Below are positions 8,579-16,150 of a stretch of 38,853 bases of DNA, in pieces (positions within the stretch are counted from its first letter, which is position 1; each line of letters starts with the position of its first letter). A program made the position numbers and the translations under genes. The stretch is from assembly GCA_023392995.1 (NCBI GenBank), contig JAEWMZ010000339.1, positions 1-38,853 on the forward strand, written 5' to 3'. Source of the stretch: Bacillota bacterium. GTDB taxonomy: Bacteria; Bacillota; Clostridia; Lachnospirales; Lachnospiraceae. The notes beneath the pieces are model-generated. The model did no database searches, was not told where the DNA came from, and saw only the letters and a list, made by a program, of their open reading frames with translations.

Positions 8579-8729
8579 TAGGCAATTGCGAAACAATATG
8601 ATTTTTGAGATTGTATACATAGCAGATACTATTCCTCCACTCTACTGTTCCTTCGGGCTTAGCTTCCGCTCTGGAACAGTATCTGTTGTGTATACAATAT
8701 CTTCAGTTAATAAGTTTCGTAATCACTTA
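8579..8729. mobile_element. Family A palindromic MITE, copy 2, between feoA and feoB
   Basis: A 151-bp copy from TAGGCAATTGCGAAAC to GTTTCGTAATCACTTA. The left flank is ATAAATGTTT and the right flank ATAATGTTT, an imperfect target duplication with a one-base indel. The right end has drifted from GCCTA to ACTTA. It has no ORF. It lies in the 294-bp gap between feoA and feoB and would be transcribed as a long hairpin in the operon mRNA. A second small inverted repeat, AGAGTTAG (8791-8798) and CTAACTCT (8825-8832), follows the feoA stop and may be a pause or weak terminator. Confidence 0.82.
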
Positions 8730-8842
8730 ATAATGTTTAGATATTCAATTACGAAATTCTATAACTATAATATGAATAAAGCTTTCCGCTAGAGTTAGTC
8801 ATATCTCCTTTTCGTTAGTCCAGCCTAACTCTTGGGCAAAAA

Positions 8843-9061
8843 TTATTCCACTTCAATCATCTGAGCATCTACCTTACGCAAGGATAACTCATATCCTCTT
8901 ACGGTTACCTCAATCGGATCGCCCAAAGGTGCCACTTTTCTTACAAAAATATCAACACCCTTTGTTATTCCCATATCCATAATTCTTCTTTTTACCGGAC
9001 CTTCACCGGAAAGCTTTACCACCTTCACGCTTTTACCGATCGGTATATCTTTTAATGTCAT
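8843..9061 (-). CDS. feoA: FeoA family protein (second copy)
   Basis: A 72-residue SH3-like protein with the FeoA pattern: MTLKDIPIGKSVKVVKL, RRIMDMGITKGVDIFV, then APLGDPIEVTVRGYELSLRK. FeoA is a small cytoplasmic partner that binds FeoB and supports Fe(II) uptake. It follows another FeoA-type gene by 99 bases and precedes feoB. Of the two copies this one is closer to classical FeoA because it keeps the APLGDPIEV(T/R)VRGYELSLR motif. The ATG at 9061 has AAAGGAGCAGGGAGT upstream. Confidence 0.93.
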   Translation of the reverse strand: MTLKDIPIGKSVKVVKLSGEGPVKRRIMDMGITKGVDIFVRKVAPLGDPIEVTVRGYELSLRKVDAQMIEVE

Positions 9062-9160
9062 ACTCCCTGCTCCTTTATTCTTTTTTAAATATATATTACT
9101 AAAAATATCAATAAATTAACGTAAACAAAATGAATCCTAAAACCGATTCATTCGTTCCGT

Positions 9161-9370
9161 TTAAACCAATATTTTATTGGCTATATCCTTGCCTATTGCT
9201 ACCTTGGAATCCTTAACATTAACAATCATATTACCGCCTATTTCAGAAATAACGGTTACTGTGCCCCCCGATACAAATCCTAAATTCTCCAGGAATCTTC
9301 TTGTATCCTCTTTACCGCCAACCTTCTTGATTACGTTAGGCTCTCCTATCTTTACCATTGTTAAAGGCAT
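9161..9370 (-). CDS. feoA: FeoA family protein (first copy)
   Basis: A 69-residue FeoA-domain protein: GEPNVIKKVGGKEDTRRFLENLGFVSGGTVTVISEI, then a short core NMIVNVKDSKVAIGKDIANKILV. It is more diverged than the second copy and lacks the GDPIEV-type segment. Paired FeoA domains before FeoB are common in clostridia; the two may form different complexes with FeoB (inference). It is the first gene of the iron transcript, about 50 bases downstream of the predicted start site. The ribosome binding site is weak (AAGAAGATGAACG before the ATG). Confidence 0.9.
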   Translation of the reverse strand: MPLTMVKIGEPNVIKKVGGKEDTRRFLENLGFVSGGTVTVISEIGGNMIVNVKDSKVAIGKDIANKILV

Positions 9371-9393
9371 ATACGTTCATCTTCTTTCTTTAT

Positions 9394-9412
9394 TGATAAT
9401 GATTTTCATTTG
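9394..9412 (-). promoter_or_regulatory. Fur-type operator of the feo cluster
   Basis: TGATAATGATTTTCATTTG closely resembles the classical Fur box GATAATGATAATCATTATC (GATAATGAT then TTTTCATT). It lies just downstream of the predicted -10 of the feo promoter, so a bound Fe-loaded regulator would block early transcription. Whether the Fur-like protein at 5600, the DtxR-like protein at 9619 or a Fur elsewhere binds it cannot be told from sequence. Confidence 0.75.
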
Positions 9413-9425
9413 CTCTTTTACAGTT

Positions 9426-9454
9426 AGTATAGACTAATTTCTACCAGCCGTCAA
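9426..9454 (-). promoter_or_regulatory. Sigma-A promoter of the feo cluster
   Basis: On the minus strand, TTGACG (9449-9454) and TATACT (9426-9431) are separated by exactly 17 bp, a near-consensus vegetative promoter. The Fur-type box at 9394-9412 starts about 14 bases downstream of the -10. Confidence 0.85.
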
Positions 9455-9546
9455 GAACTTTTTTGATTATTTTTTATCAAATTAATTCAAAACTTAATTC
9501 AAACTTAAAATTCTTATTTTTATGGAACCTTACATGCTCTTTTCAT

Positions 9547-9575
9547 TTGCTTTCTTTACTGACGCATGGTATACT
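9547..9575 (+). promoter_or_regulatory. Promoter of the DtxR-family regulator
   Basis: TTGCTT (9547-9552), 17 bp, then TATACT (9570-9575) on the plus strand. It is divergent from the feo promoter and about 44 bases upstream of the predicted regulator start. Confidence 0.65.
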
Positions 9576-9618
9576 AACTTAAGTTTCACATAACTAACCA
9601 AGGAATTGAGGTGATCGT

Positions 9619-10002
9619 ATCCAAATTAATGAATCCGCAGAAAATTACCTGGAAACCATTCTGCTCCTGAGCAGAACACTTCCTGTTGTACGCTCTGTAG
9701 ATATTGCTTCGGAGATGGGCTTTAAAAAATCCAGTGTCAGCGTGGCAATGAAGAGCCTCCGTGAAAAGGGCTATATTACTGTAACTGATGCAGGCTTTAT
9801 CTACCTGACAGAAGCGGGAAAGGAGATGGCGGAAACCGTTTATGAACGCCATTCTATCCTCTCCTCCTGGCTGGAGCAGCTGGGTGTCGATCAGAAGATC
9901 GCGTCCGAGGATGCTTGCCGGATGGAGCATATTCTCAGTAATGAAAGCTTTGATGCTATCAAGAGATATATGACACAGAATCATATTATTAATAAGACTT
10001 AA
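9619..10002 (+). CDS. Short DtxR/MntR-family metal-dependent regulator, apparent ATC start
   Basis: The frame reads ESAENYLETILLLSRTLPVVRSVDIAS, then the winged helix GFKKSSVSVAMKSLREKGYI, then a dimerisation/metal region with ERH (His78), and EDACRMEHILS (Cys100, Glu103, His104). The Cys matches the position that is Cys in iron-type DtxR and Glu in manganese-type MntR (recalled alignment). There is no third SH3-like domain. In this frame no ATG, GTG or TTG occurs between the stop at 9607 and ATG 9715. At 9619, where related proteins start with ATG-CAA-ATT (MQINE), the codon is ATC, well placed after TTGAGGTGAT. Starting at 9715 would remove the first helix and a metal ligand. It is divergent from feoA, so it probably controls iron uptake. 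An ATC start, a recent mutation or a base error are all possible. Confidence 0.8.
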   Translation: MQINESAENYLETILLLSRTLPVVRSVDIASEMGFKKSSVSVAMKSLREKGYITVTDAGFIYLTEAGKEMAETVYERHSILSSWLEQLGVDQKIASEDACRMEHILSNESFDAIKRYMTQNHIINKT

Positions 10003-10007
10003 AGGTA

Positions 10008-10046
10008 AGAGAGGCAAATGTATGTTGTTGATACGTTTGCCTCTCT
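10008..10046 (+). terminator. Hairpin after the DtxR-family gene
   Basis: AGAGAGGCAAATGTA (10008-10022) pairs with TACGTTTGCCTCTCT (10032-10046), a 15-bp stem with one G-T mismatch position. It begins 6 bases after the stop codon. There is no strong U-run after it, so termination may be imperfect. Confidence 0.6.
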
Positions 10047-10088
10047 CTGCTATGAAAGATTAAGTATGAAAGATTATTTATTCTTCTG

Positions 10089-10147
10089 TTGACAAATCTG
10101 GTCTATTGTTATAGACTCATTATAGGTCGGTGATTATAGACCAGATT
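10089..10147 (+). promoter_or_regulatory. Promoter and palindromic operators of the BlaI/BlaR1-like pair
   Basis: TTGACA (10089-10094), 17 bp, TAGACT (10112-10117). A perfect 16-bp palindrome GTCTATTGTTATAGAC (10101-10116) overlaps the -10. An outer inverted repeat AATCTGGTCTAT (10095-10106) and ATAGACCAGATT (10136-10147) encloses it and provides a second half-site cluster downstream. BlaI/MecI-type repressors bind such dyads over their own promoter, so this is the likely autoregulatory operator. It is separated from blaI by a family A element. Confidence 0.75.
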
Positions 10148-10165
10148 CAATATATACAACCCGTT

Positions 10166-10315
10166 CAGGTAATCGCGTAACCCATTAACTACAATATTGT
10201 ATACACAACGAATACTATCTCTTCGCTCCAACGCTTCCTTCGGGCTTAGCTTCCGCTTAGAACAGTATCCGTTGTGTATACAATAGCTTCAGTTAATGAG
10301 TTTCGCAATTACCGA
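10166..10315. mobile_element. Family A palindromic MITE, copy 3, in the BlaI leader
   Basis: A 150-bp copy starting CAGGTAATCGCGTAAC and ending GTTTCGCAATTACCGA, with the inner arms ATTGTATACACAACG and CGTTGTGTATACAAT and the shared core CTTCCTTCGGGCTTAGC. Flanks are only faintly repeated (ATACAACCC and ATACCCCC), suggesting an older insertion. It stands between the operator and the blaI ribosome binding site, so it would form a large hairpin in the 5' leader. Confidence 0.8.
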
Positions 10316-10347
10316 ATACCCCCATTACATAGAAGGAGGTTTATCCT

Positions 10348-10710
10348 ATGGAAATTCATAAATTATGTGATAGTGACTATCGATTCATGCTCATCGTGTG
10401 GGCGAATGCCCCCGTTGGTTCCGGCAAACTGGTGGAGCTCTGCCAGGAGGGGCTGGGCTGGAAGAAGTCCACTACTTATACTACAATTAAAAAACTCAGC
10501 GAGAAAAATTTCATCCGTAATGAGAATGCTGTTGTTTCCGTCCTGATTCCTAAGGAAAGTGTTCAGGCAGTGGAGATGGATTATTTTCTGGAACGTACCT
10601 TTGAAGGCTCTCTTCCTCAATTTCTAACTGCTTTCTTTGGTAATAAGAAAATCACGGATAAGGAAGCCGAGGAATTGAAAAGGCTGATTGACGCTCATAA
10701 GGAGGCCTAA
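10348..10710 (+). CDS. BlaI/MecI/CopY-family transcriptional repressor
   Basis: A 120-residue winged-helix repressor. Family marks are KLCDSDYRFMLIVWANAPV at the N-terminus, the recognition region LGWKKSTTYTTIKKLSEKNFI, and a C-terminal dimerisation helix LPQFLTAFFGNKKITDKEAEELKRLID. Such repressors hold their own operon silent until the partner membrane peptidase cleaves them. AGAAGGAGG stands before the ATG. The stop codon is followed after one base by the start of the M56 peptidase gene, whose ribosome binding site lies inside this gene, so the two are translationally coupled. The inducing signal is unknown, because no beta-lactamase or PBP gene is adjacent. Confidence 0.92.
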   Translation: MEIHKLCDSDYRFMLIVWANAPVGSGKLVELCQEGLGWKKSTTYTTIKKLSEKNFIRNENAVVSVLIPKESVQAVEMDYFLERTFEGSLPQFLTAFFGNKKITDKEAEELKRLIDAHKEA

Positions 10711-10711
10711 T

Positions 10712-13048
10712 ATGGAACAATTACAGGATTTATTCCTTTTTATGTTTAATATGAGTATTACAGCAAGCTATGTTATTCTTGCGGTTTTGTTCATCCGCTT
10801 TTGTATTCGGAAAGCCCCCAAGGCCTTTTCCTATGGATTATGGGCTGTTGCAGGCTTTCGATTAGTCTGCCCTGTTTCCTTTTCCTCTGTCATAAGTATT
10901 TTTAACTTGATTGGTTCCAAAGCTAAGACTGACGGAGCCCTAAATTATATTTCCTCCAGCAGCGGAAATATAAAATCGGACAGTCCCGTAATCAACTATG
11001 CGGTAAGTGCGATCAACAGAACTGCACAGACGGTCTCCACCCCAGCCTCTGTGTCACCTTTACAAATGCTTCTTTTTATAACTACCTTATTATGGGTTAT
11101 TGGTATCGTCTTAATCTTAACTTACAGCACCATTTCATACTTTAGATTAAACTACCGTATTCGCAATGCAGTACGCTTAAAAGATAATGTGTATCAAAGC
11201 GAAGCCATTCCAGCTCCCTTTGTCATGGGCATTCTTCGTCCTCGCATCTATATTCCGTACCATATGAAGGAACCGGAATTAAGTTATGTACTATTCCATG
11301 AAAAATACCATATCAAACGCTTTGATTACTTAACAAAACCCCTTTCCTTCTTACTGGCAGTGGTGTATTGGTATCATCCCCTTGTCTGGATTGCTTATCT
11401 TTGCATGTGTAAGGATATGGAAATGAGCTGCGATGAGAAGGTAATAAAAGATATGGGCTTATCCAATAAGAAAGCTTACAGCATGTCCTTATTGTCATTT
11501 GCAACAAATCGAAGATTTCCAACCGCCAGCCCTTTGGCTTTTGGAGAGATTAACATAAAAAGCCGGATCAAAAACATCTTAAATTATAAGAAGACCAGAC
11601 TCTGGGTCACCGTATGCCTTATTCTCCTATGCTTTATTACTATTATAACCTGTATTACAAATCCTTCTTCAAAAACAACCAAACCCCCTGAGAAGGAACC
11701 AGCAGAGAATGTCGCTTCGGGAGTCTCCGATTTAGCGACACAGCTCTATGCAGTAAAAAATCCCTATATCGGAAATGCATCTGCCAATGGGAAGTTATTA
11801 ATCACACTTGGCGTTGGGGATGCGTTAGGAAACTATACTCTTGAGCTTGAGACTTCAAAGCAGCCCTACATTCTTAGGCTGAATTTTAACAACGAAGTAT
11901 CTGACCGGGATACCTTTGATCTTAAGATGGCGGGTTATGCAACTTTTTTGCTGGCACTGATTGAGAATGCTGATGAGATTCAGTGGAGCTATCCCTATAA
12001 CGAAACCGGTGATGAACAGAGAATCACAGTTTATTGGGATGCCCAAAATCTTCCGCCCTTGGGTATCGAAGATATCAAATCGTATGGAGAATCTGCCGCT
12101 AAGGTTCAGGAGCTGATCGATATAATAGATACGGGCAACCTCCATATGAATCTGGCATCTGCTACCAATGTTACGGATATTGAGGATGGCTCCCCGGAAG
12201 ATGGTAATCTACTGATTATGAATGATATTCTAAAGCAGAAGGATTGGGGTAAGCTCTCACTGGCGGATTGGAAAGCTTATACTAATGCTGTAGTGGAAGA
12301 AAATCAAGAGGAAGGCGTTCTAAATTCTTATGTAATATTTGAGCTAAACTATGGTGTTGACAGATATAAGCTTCAGATCTCTTATCTGAAGGCGGATCAC
12401 CAGATTGATCTTATCTCTTTAACCAGGCAAGCCGATTTAGAGACCATACTGCTCTATTCATCAGATCCCAAATATTCTGTAACTACAGACATCGAGGGCT
12501 TTTTAACCACGAGAGAAGAAATGAACCGCTATCTGACTTATCAATTGCCAGCTTCCATGAAAAACAGCGCTTATAATGCTGGTATCGGAATGAATGGCGG
12601 TAATTTATTTCTTATGAATAAGGATTTGCTTAACGCTGCTGATCAAGCTTTCAATGAATGGTCTGCCCCTGGCGGAGTATTGCTGCTTCCGATGGATTCC
12701 TCTTACTCCTATGTCTCCTTCGAAAAGGGAAAGCTCATGAATGGCACCCTTGGAAATAACCATACCGAAGTTCTGGGCGAGCCGGTGATTCTAAATAACC
12801 TAACGGAACAAGCCGTATTAATTGAAGTCCAGCATGATCTTTATACAGCTGCTGATATTGCCGCTGCTGAAGCTGCCGGTAATCCAATCCCTGCACAAGA
12901 TCAAATGAGTACAATGTATGAGATATATTTTGCCAGAGAAAATGGTCTTCGCGCTTATTGCATCTTCCTTAATCAGAAATACTTTACCTATGAGGAGGCC
13001 ATTACCTTGGTTAACAGTGTCAAATTTACAGATCAAGCCTTTCGTTAA
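10712..13048 (+). CDS. BlaR1/MecR1-like M56 membrane metallopeptidase with unusual C-terminal extension
   Basis: A 778-residue protein. The start at 10712 is chosen because AAGGAGG stands 5-7 bases upstream. N-terminal transmembrane helices and a cytosolic zinc protease with HEKYH (about 196-200) and the third ligand Glu in KDMEMSCDE (about 237) match M56/BlaR1. A last transmembrane helix is near 297-316. The remaining 460 residues are predicted extracellular, but I see no penicillin-binding SxxK/SxN/KTG set; the region ends YEIYFARENGLRAYCIFLNQ. So it probably senses something other than beta-lactams (inference). It would cleave the repressor encoded just upstream. M56 proteins with non-PBP sensor domains are common in clostridia and their ligands are mostly unknown. 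Confidence 0.87.
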   Translation: MEQLQDLFLFMFNMSITASYVILAVLFIRFCIRKAPKAFSYGLWAVAGFRLVCPVSFSSVISIFNLIGSKAKTDGALNYISSSSGNIKSDSPVINYAVSAINRTAQTVSTPASVSPLQMLLFITTLLWVIGIVLILTYSTISYFRLNYRIRNAVRLKDNVYQSEAIPAPFVMGILRPRIYIPYHMKEPELSYVLFHEKYHIKRFDYLTKPLSFLLAVVYWYHPLVWIAYLCMCKDMEMSCDEKVIKDMGLSNKKAYSMSLLSFATNRRFPTASPLAFGEINIKSRIKNILNYKKTRLWVTVCLILLCFITIITCITNPSSKTTKPPEKEPAENVASGVSDLATQLYAVKNPYIGNASANGKLLITLGVGDALGNYTLELETSKQPYILRLNFNNEVSDRDTFDLKMAGYATFLLALIENADEIQWSYPYNETGDEQRITVYWDAQNLPPLGIEDIKSYGESAAKVQELIDIIDTGNLHMNLASATNVTDIEDGSPEDGNLLIMNDILKQKDWGKLSLADWKAYTNAVVEENQEEGVLNSYVIFELNYGVDRYKLQISYLKADHQIDLISLTRQADLETILLYSSDPKYSVTTDIEGFLTTREEMNRYLTYQLPASMKNSAYNAGIGMNGGNLFLMNKDLLNAADQAFNEWSAPGGVLLLPMDSSYSYVSFEKGKLMNGTLGNNHTEVLGEPVILNNLTEQAVLIEVQHDLYTAADIAAAEAAGNPIPAQDQMSTMYEIYFARENGLRAYCIFLNQKYFTYEEAITLVNSVKFTDQAFR

Positions 13049-13100
13049 TAATGAATAGACTCACTTGTAAGATTAAGCTCTTGCTGGGCGCACAAGAAAA

Positions 13101-13142
13101 ATAGATGACCTGCTTCACATTAAAGCAGGTCATCTATTTTTC
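13101..13142. terminator. Bidirectional terminator
   Basis: ATAGATGACCTGCTT (13101-13115) pairs perfectly with AAGCAGGTCATCTAT (13123-13137), a 15-bp stem with a 7-base loop. It is followed by TTTTTCT on the plus strand and TTTTTCTTG on the minus strand. It separates the convergent blaR1-like and DUF2798 genes. Confidence 0.9.
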
Positions 13143-13206
13143 TACTCTATTTTAAATACCAACAGTTATTGACCTAGGAAGACACTCCTCCAGGCAGGTT
13201 ACTTTT

Positions 13207-13683
13207 TTAAGCTGCTTCCATTTCATTTTCCCTGAATATCCTCCCAAAAACCCACCTTACCAAAGGTCCTGCAAAAAATATCTGCCAGCACAGTGCCATG
13301 GGAAAATTCAGAGCTGTAATTTGAATCCATTTTGCCAACAATTCTGTACTCAGCCCTTGGAACAAAACAGCTGCCATAAGACTCATCAACGGACACATCA
13401 AACATACCGTCATTGCAGATATGGTCAATATAATAACTATCCTTCGATCCTTTCCTGGTGTTACTATGGTAAAGGCTAATTTTTTAGCCAGAGGTCCGGC
13501 TAAAAATACTTCAAATACAAAGGCCACGATTCCCATGACCAGCAGCTCTTTGAATGCCATTACAAATACAACATTGGATACCCCTCCTCTATCCAGAGAG
13601 ATATTATAAACTATCATCCCGTACACCATCACCACTACCATTAAAATTGTAAATATTATTTCTTGAAACTTTGTCTTTGGCAT
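13207..13683 (-). CDS. DUF2798 membrane protein
   Basis: A 158-residue membrane protein with four predicted transmembrane helices in two similar halves. Each half ends with a matching motif: FEVFLAGPLAKKLAF (about 57-71) and WQIFFAGPLVRWVFGRIF (about 133-150). This duplicated (F/V)xAGPLxxxxxF pattern is the DUF2798 signature. Molecular function is not established. The ATG at 13683 has AAGGAGGATAAGAG upstream. The gene is single, between a bidirectional terminator and a 260-base spacer containing AT-rich dyads (for example near 13815-13840), where a local regulator might act; I could not define a promoter there. Confidence 0.8.
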   Translation of the reverse strand: MPKTKFQEIIFTILMVVVMVYGMIVYNISLDRGGVSNVVFVMAFKELLVMGIVAFVFEVFLAGPLAKKLAFTIVTPGKDRRIVIILTISAMTVCLMCPLMSLMAAVLFQGLSTELLAKWIQITALNFPMALCWQIFFAGPLVRWVFGRIFRENEMEAA

Positions 13684-13946
13684 CTCTTATCCTCCTTAAT
13701 TCATTTTTTGACCGGTAAGTGGATAAGACCTATCATTCGCTAATTCAACCAGATTTCAAGACTTTTATTGCAAAAAAGGCAGTGAAACTCTGACTCAATT
13801 ATAACTTTCGCTATGATTATAGTCATATAATCTCACTACCATTTTCATCTGATACCAATATTATGTTTTTAAAACGTTACTATACTAACAGATTATTTTC
13901 ACTATTGTCAAGAAAATTATTAAAAATTGCGTGCTTAGCGCACTGC

Positions 13947-14954
13947 TTAGAGAGTTAATTCCACAGGATGCTCAGCATAATATTCTGTTTCAAATCTACT
14001 TATCTCATCCTGAATAATAGCATCCACACCAGGAAATATGGAGCCTGGTCCTCCGTAAGTCGTGGCCGGAATAAAGTTTCCTCCCGGTATATATGACTCA
14101 CAGGCTCTTCTGACCTCCTTACGTACGATCTCTTCCTCTATAGCAGGATGATCGATCAAGGCAGCATCAAGTCCTCCCATGAAGATCAGGTCTCCTTTGA
14201 TTTCCTTTTGAAGCTTGACCAAATCATTTTGAGGTAATGCCCCCTGCCAGATATTGATTCCTATTTCCTCCATATCCTTCACAATAGGCTCCAGAAAACT
14301 GTCCGAGTGATGCATGACATAGATACCGTTCTCGCGCAGGTACTGATACATTTTTTTATAACCCGGTTTAAAGAACTCCCTCCATACATCCGGCCTCATA
14401 AGCATACTGGTCTTCGCACCCCAGTCATCATGGATCAGCATGATATCCGGATGCATATTATCTACATACTGCTTAAAGCAAGCCATCCGATAATCAACCA
14501 GATAGTCGATCAGTTCCTGCATTTCCTCCGGATAAAGCAGCAGATTAACCAGAGCTGATTCAAAGCCCATCAAATTATGTATTAATTCAAAGTTACCAAT
14601 GGGCATAAAGCCTACTGCCAGCTTACCGGCGGCATGTGCTCCAGCGATTTGTCCCAGAGCTCCGCTCCAATCAAATTTCATGTTTGCAACATCCGGAGCC
14701 TTCACGGTTTCCCGCCAATTTGTAATATCCTTGCACACAAGATGCTCCTCATCCTCCAAAGGCATTGGCCCCGGCTGTGTACTCTCCCATACCAGAGTAA
14801 CACCAAAAGGATCAACTACAGTTGCTCCTGCATGTGCAGGCGCAATTGTCATCAAAAGCGGATCCCATATGAGCTGAAATGGTTCCCAATTGTTTACGAG
14901 CCCCCCAGCTCTTTCCCCTTTCAGCAGCTTTTTTAGATTTTCTGTTGAACTCAT
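13947..14954 (-). CDS. Uroporphyrinogen decarboxylase (UROD) family protein
   Basis: A 335-residue protein with the UROD/MtaA TIM-barrel pattern: GVTLVWESTQPGPMP, HDDWGAKTSMLMRPDVWREFF (about 176-196), VMHHSDSFLEPIVKDM, ALPQNDLVKLQKEIKGDLIFMGGLD and PGGNFIPATTYGGPGSIFPGV. It lacks the HxCx(n)C zinc site of methyltransferases such as MtaA; the equivalent stretch reads HHSDS. True HemE is unlikely because no heme-biosynthesis neighbours exist. Many such clostridial proteins sit with corrinoid methyl-transfer systems, but no corrinoid protein is present here. The ribosome binding site GGAGAAGGAGAC precedes the ATG. The family is secure; the reaction is unknown. Confidence 0.88.
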   Translation of the reverse strand: MSSTENLKKLLKGERAGGLVNNWEPFQLIWDPLLMTIAPAHAGATVVDPFGVTLVWESTQPGPMPLEDEEHLVCKDITNWRETVKAPDVANMKFDWSGALGQIAGAHAAGKLAVGFMPIGNFELIHNLMGFESALVNLLLYPEEMQELIDYLVDYRMACFKQYVDNMHPDIMLIHDDWGAKTSMLMRPDVWREFFKPGYKKMYQYLRENGIYVMHHSDSFLEPIVKDMEEIGINIWQGALPQNDLVKLQKEIKGDLIFMGGLDAALIDHPAIEEEIVRKEVRRACESYIPGGNFIPATTYGGPGSIFPGVDAIIQDEISRFETEYYAEHPVELTL

Positions 14955-14988
14955 TGTTTTGTCTCCTTCTCCACAAAATTCTTGTTAC

Positions 14989-15064
14989 TAACGGACACCC
15001 GACCTTTAGGACATTCAACCTTTAGGTCGCGGGGTTCCGGATGTGACATGATATGCATGTCACA
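14989..15064. repeat. Family B two-hairpin repeat, copy 2
   Basis: Starts TAACGGACACCCGACC, with a partial internal duplication (ACCTTTAGG occurs twice), then GGTCGCGGGGTTCCGGATGT and a terminal hairpin GTGACATG-ATATG-CATGTCAC variant. It is 34 bases upstream of the UROD-like gene and overlaps the region where its leader should lie. Confidence 0.75.
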
Positions 15065-15102
15065 ATATAACCTTACCATTGATCGCTATTATACAGAAGA
15101 AC

Positions 15103-15147
15103 AAAAAAGGAAGAACACTTACAACCATTCGTTGTAAATCTTCTCCC
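15103..15147 (-). terminator. Terminator of the LysR gene
   Basis: On the minus strand GGAGAAGATTTACAAC pairs with GTTGTAAGTGTTCTTCC and is followed by TTTTTTG. It lies about 30 bases after the LysR stop codon and separates it from the UROD-like gene. Confidence 0.8.
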
Positions 15148-15176
15148 TATAAATCAACTTTTCTTAATCTATTCTA

Positions 15177-16076
15177 TTAAAATTTATCCGCCGGAATCAT
15201 TCCCTCTTGCAAACTTGCGTGCAAGGTTTCGAATACCGAGCTGAATCGATTATCCTTTTTGTATACAAGAACTACACTGCAATCGAAACGATACTCTTTG
15301 GGTAAGTCAAAATATTTAAAATGATATTGGTTAATATTCTCAAACATTTTCGGAAACACCGCATAATCTCTTCCCAGCTCCAGTGTGGCCAGCATGGCAT
15401 TGTAATTTGAAGTATAATGATAGTCTGCCGCCTTTACATGACGATAGAAGCTGTCCGGACTCTCTTCCTGCCTCCTGGAATAAAGAAGAAGGGGCATTTG
15501 CTCCATATCTTCTTTGGTTATGGAGGTCTTAATCACCCAGGGATGATACAGAGATACAATAATTGAGGCCGGCATTGTAATGAGGGGTATCACCTCAAGA
15601 TCCTCGCACCGCTCATATTCGATAAACTGCGTTATTGCCAGATCGGACTTTCCACTACGAATATCCTCGATAGTATCATCCATCTCTACGGCTTCCATCT
15701 CAATACGTACATCCGGCAGCTTTACCATTAGCTCATTTACAATTGGCAAAAGGGTATATTGCTTGGACACCGCAGTAAAAAAATCAATCCGTAATTTTTT
15801 CTCGGTTCGGTTAAGATATTTCATGATTTCATATTGCGCCTCATCAAAACGGCTTTTCACCGGCAGCATCTGATTTCGGAATACCTTTCCAAAATCCGTT
15901 AACTTTATACTACGTGTCGTTCTTATAAACAGCTTTTCACCCAGTTCATTCTCAAGTGTTGTAATCTGCTTCGTCAAGGCCTGAGAAGAAATATACAACT
16001 CCTTTGCCGCCTCAGAAAAATTCAGCTTTTCCGAAGCCTTTAGAAAATAGATGATCTTATTGAAATCCAGATTCAT
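15177..16076 (-). CDS. LysR-family transcriptional regulator
   Basis: A 299-residue regulator starting at 16076 (MNLDFNKIIYFL); upstream in-frame codons add only a non-conserved tail. Residues 1-60 are the LysR winged helix: SEKLNFSEAAKELYISSQALTKQITTLENELGEKLFIRT. The remainder is a periplasmic-binding-like effector domain with KLRIDFFTAVSKQY near residue 90. The effector is not evident. It lies 74 bases downstream of the ureidoglycine aminohydrolase gene in the same direction, with a terminator after it, so these two probably form one transcript; the UROD-like gene lies beyond the terminator. It may sense a ureide or purine-derived compound, a guess from context only. Confidence 0.9.
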   Translation of the reverse strand: MNLDFNKIIYFLKASEKLNFSEAAKELYISSQALTKQITTLENELGEKLFIRTTRSIKLTDFGKVFRNQMLPVKSRFDEAQYEIMKYLNRTEKKLRIDFFTAVSKQYTLLPIVNELMVKLPDVRIEMEAVEMDDTIEDIRSGKSDLAITQFIEYERCEDLEVIPLITMPASIIVSLYHPWVIKTSITKEDMEQMPLLLYSRRQEESPDSFYRHVKAADYHYTSNYNAMLATLELGRDYAVFPKMFENINQYHFKYFDLPKEYRFDCSVVLVYKKDNRFSSVFETLHASLQEGMIPADKF

Positions 16077-16150
16077 ACCCCCGATGCTCCTCCCCCATAC
16101 TTTTACCATATTATAACACAATATGGAGCCTGCATCCAGCTTGATGTCTT

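Noticed and set aside
9715..10002. ATG at 9715 as the start of the DtxR-family protein
   Set aside because: It would cut off the first DNA-binding helix and a metal ligand, although the coding sequence upstream is clearly conserved.
9586..10017. 143-codon minus-strand frame
   Set aside because: It is antisense to the DtxR-family gene, whose protein motifs are clear; the minus product matches nothing.
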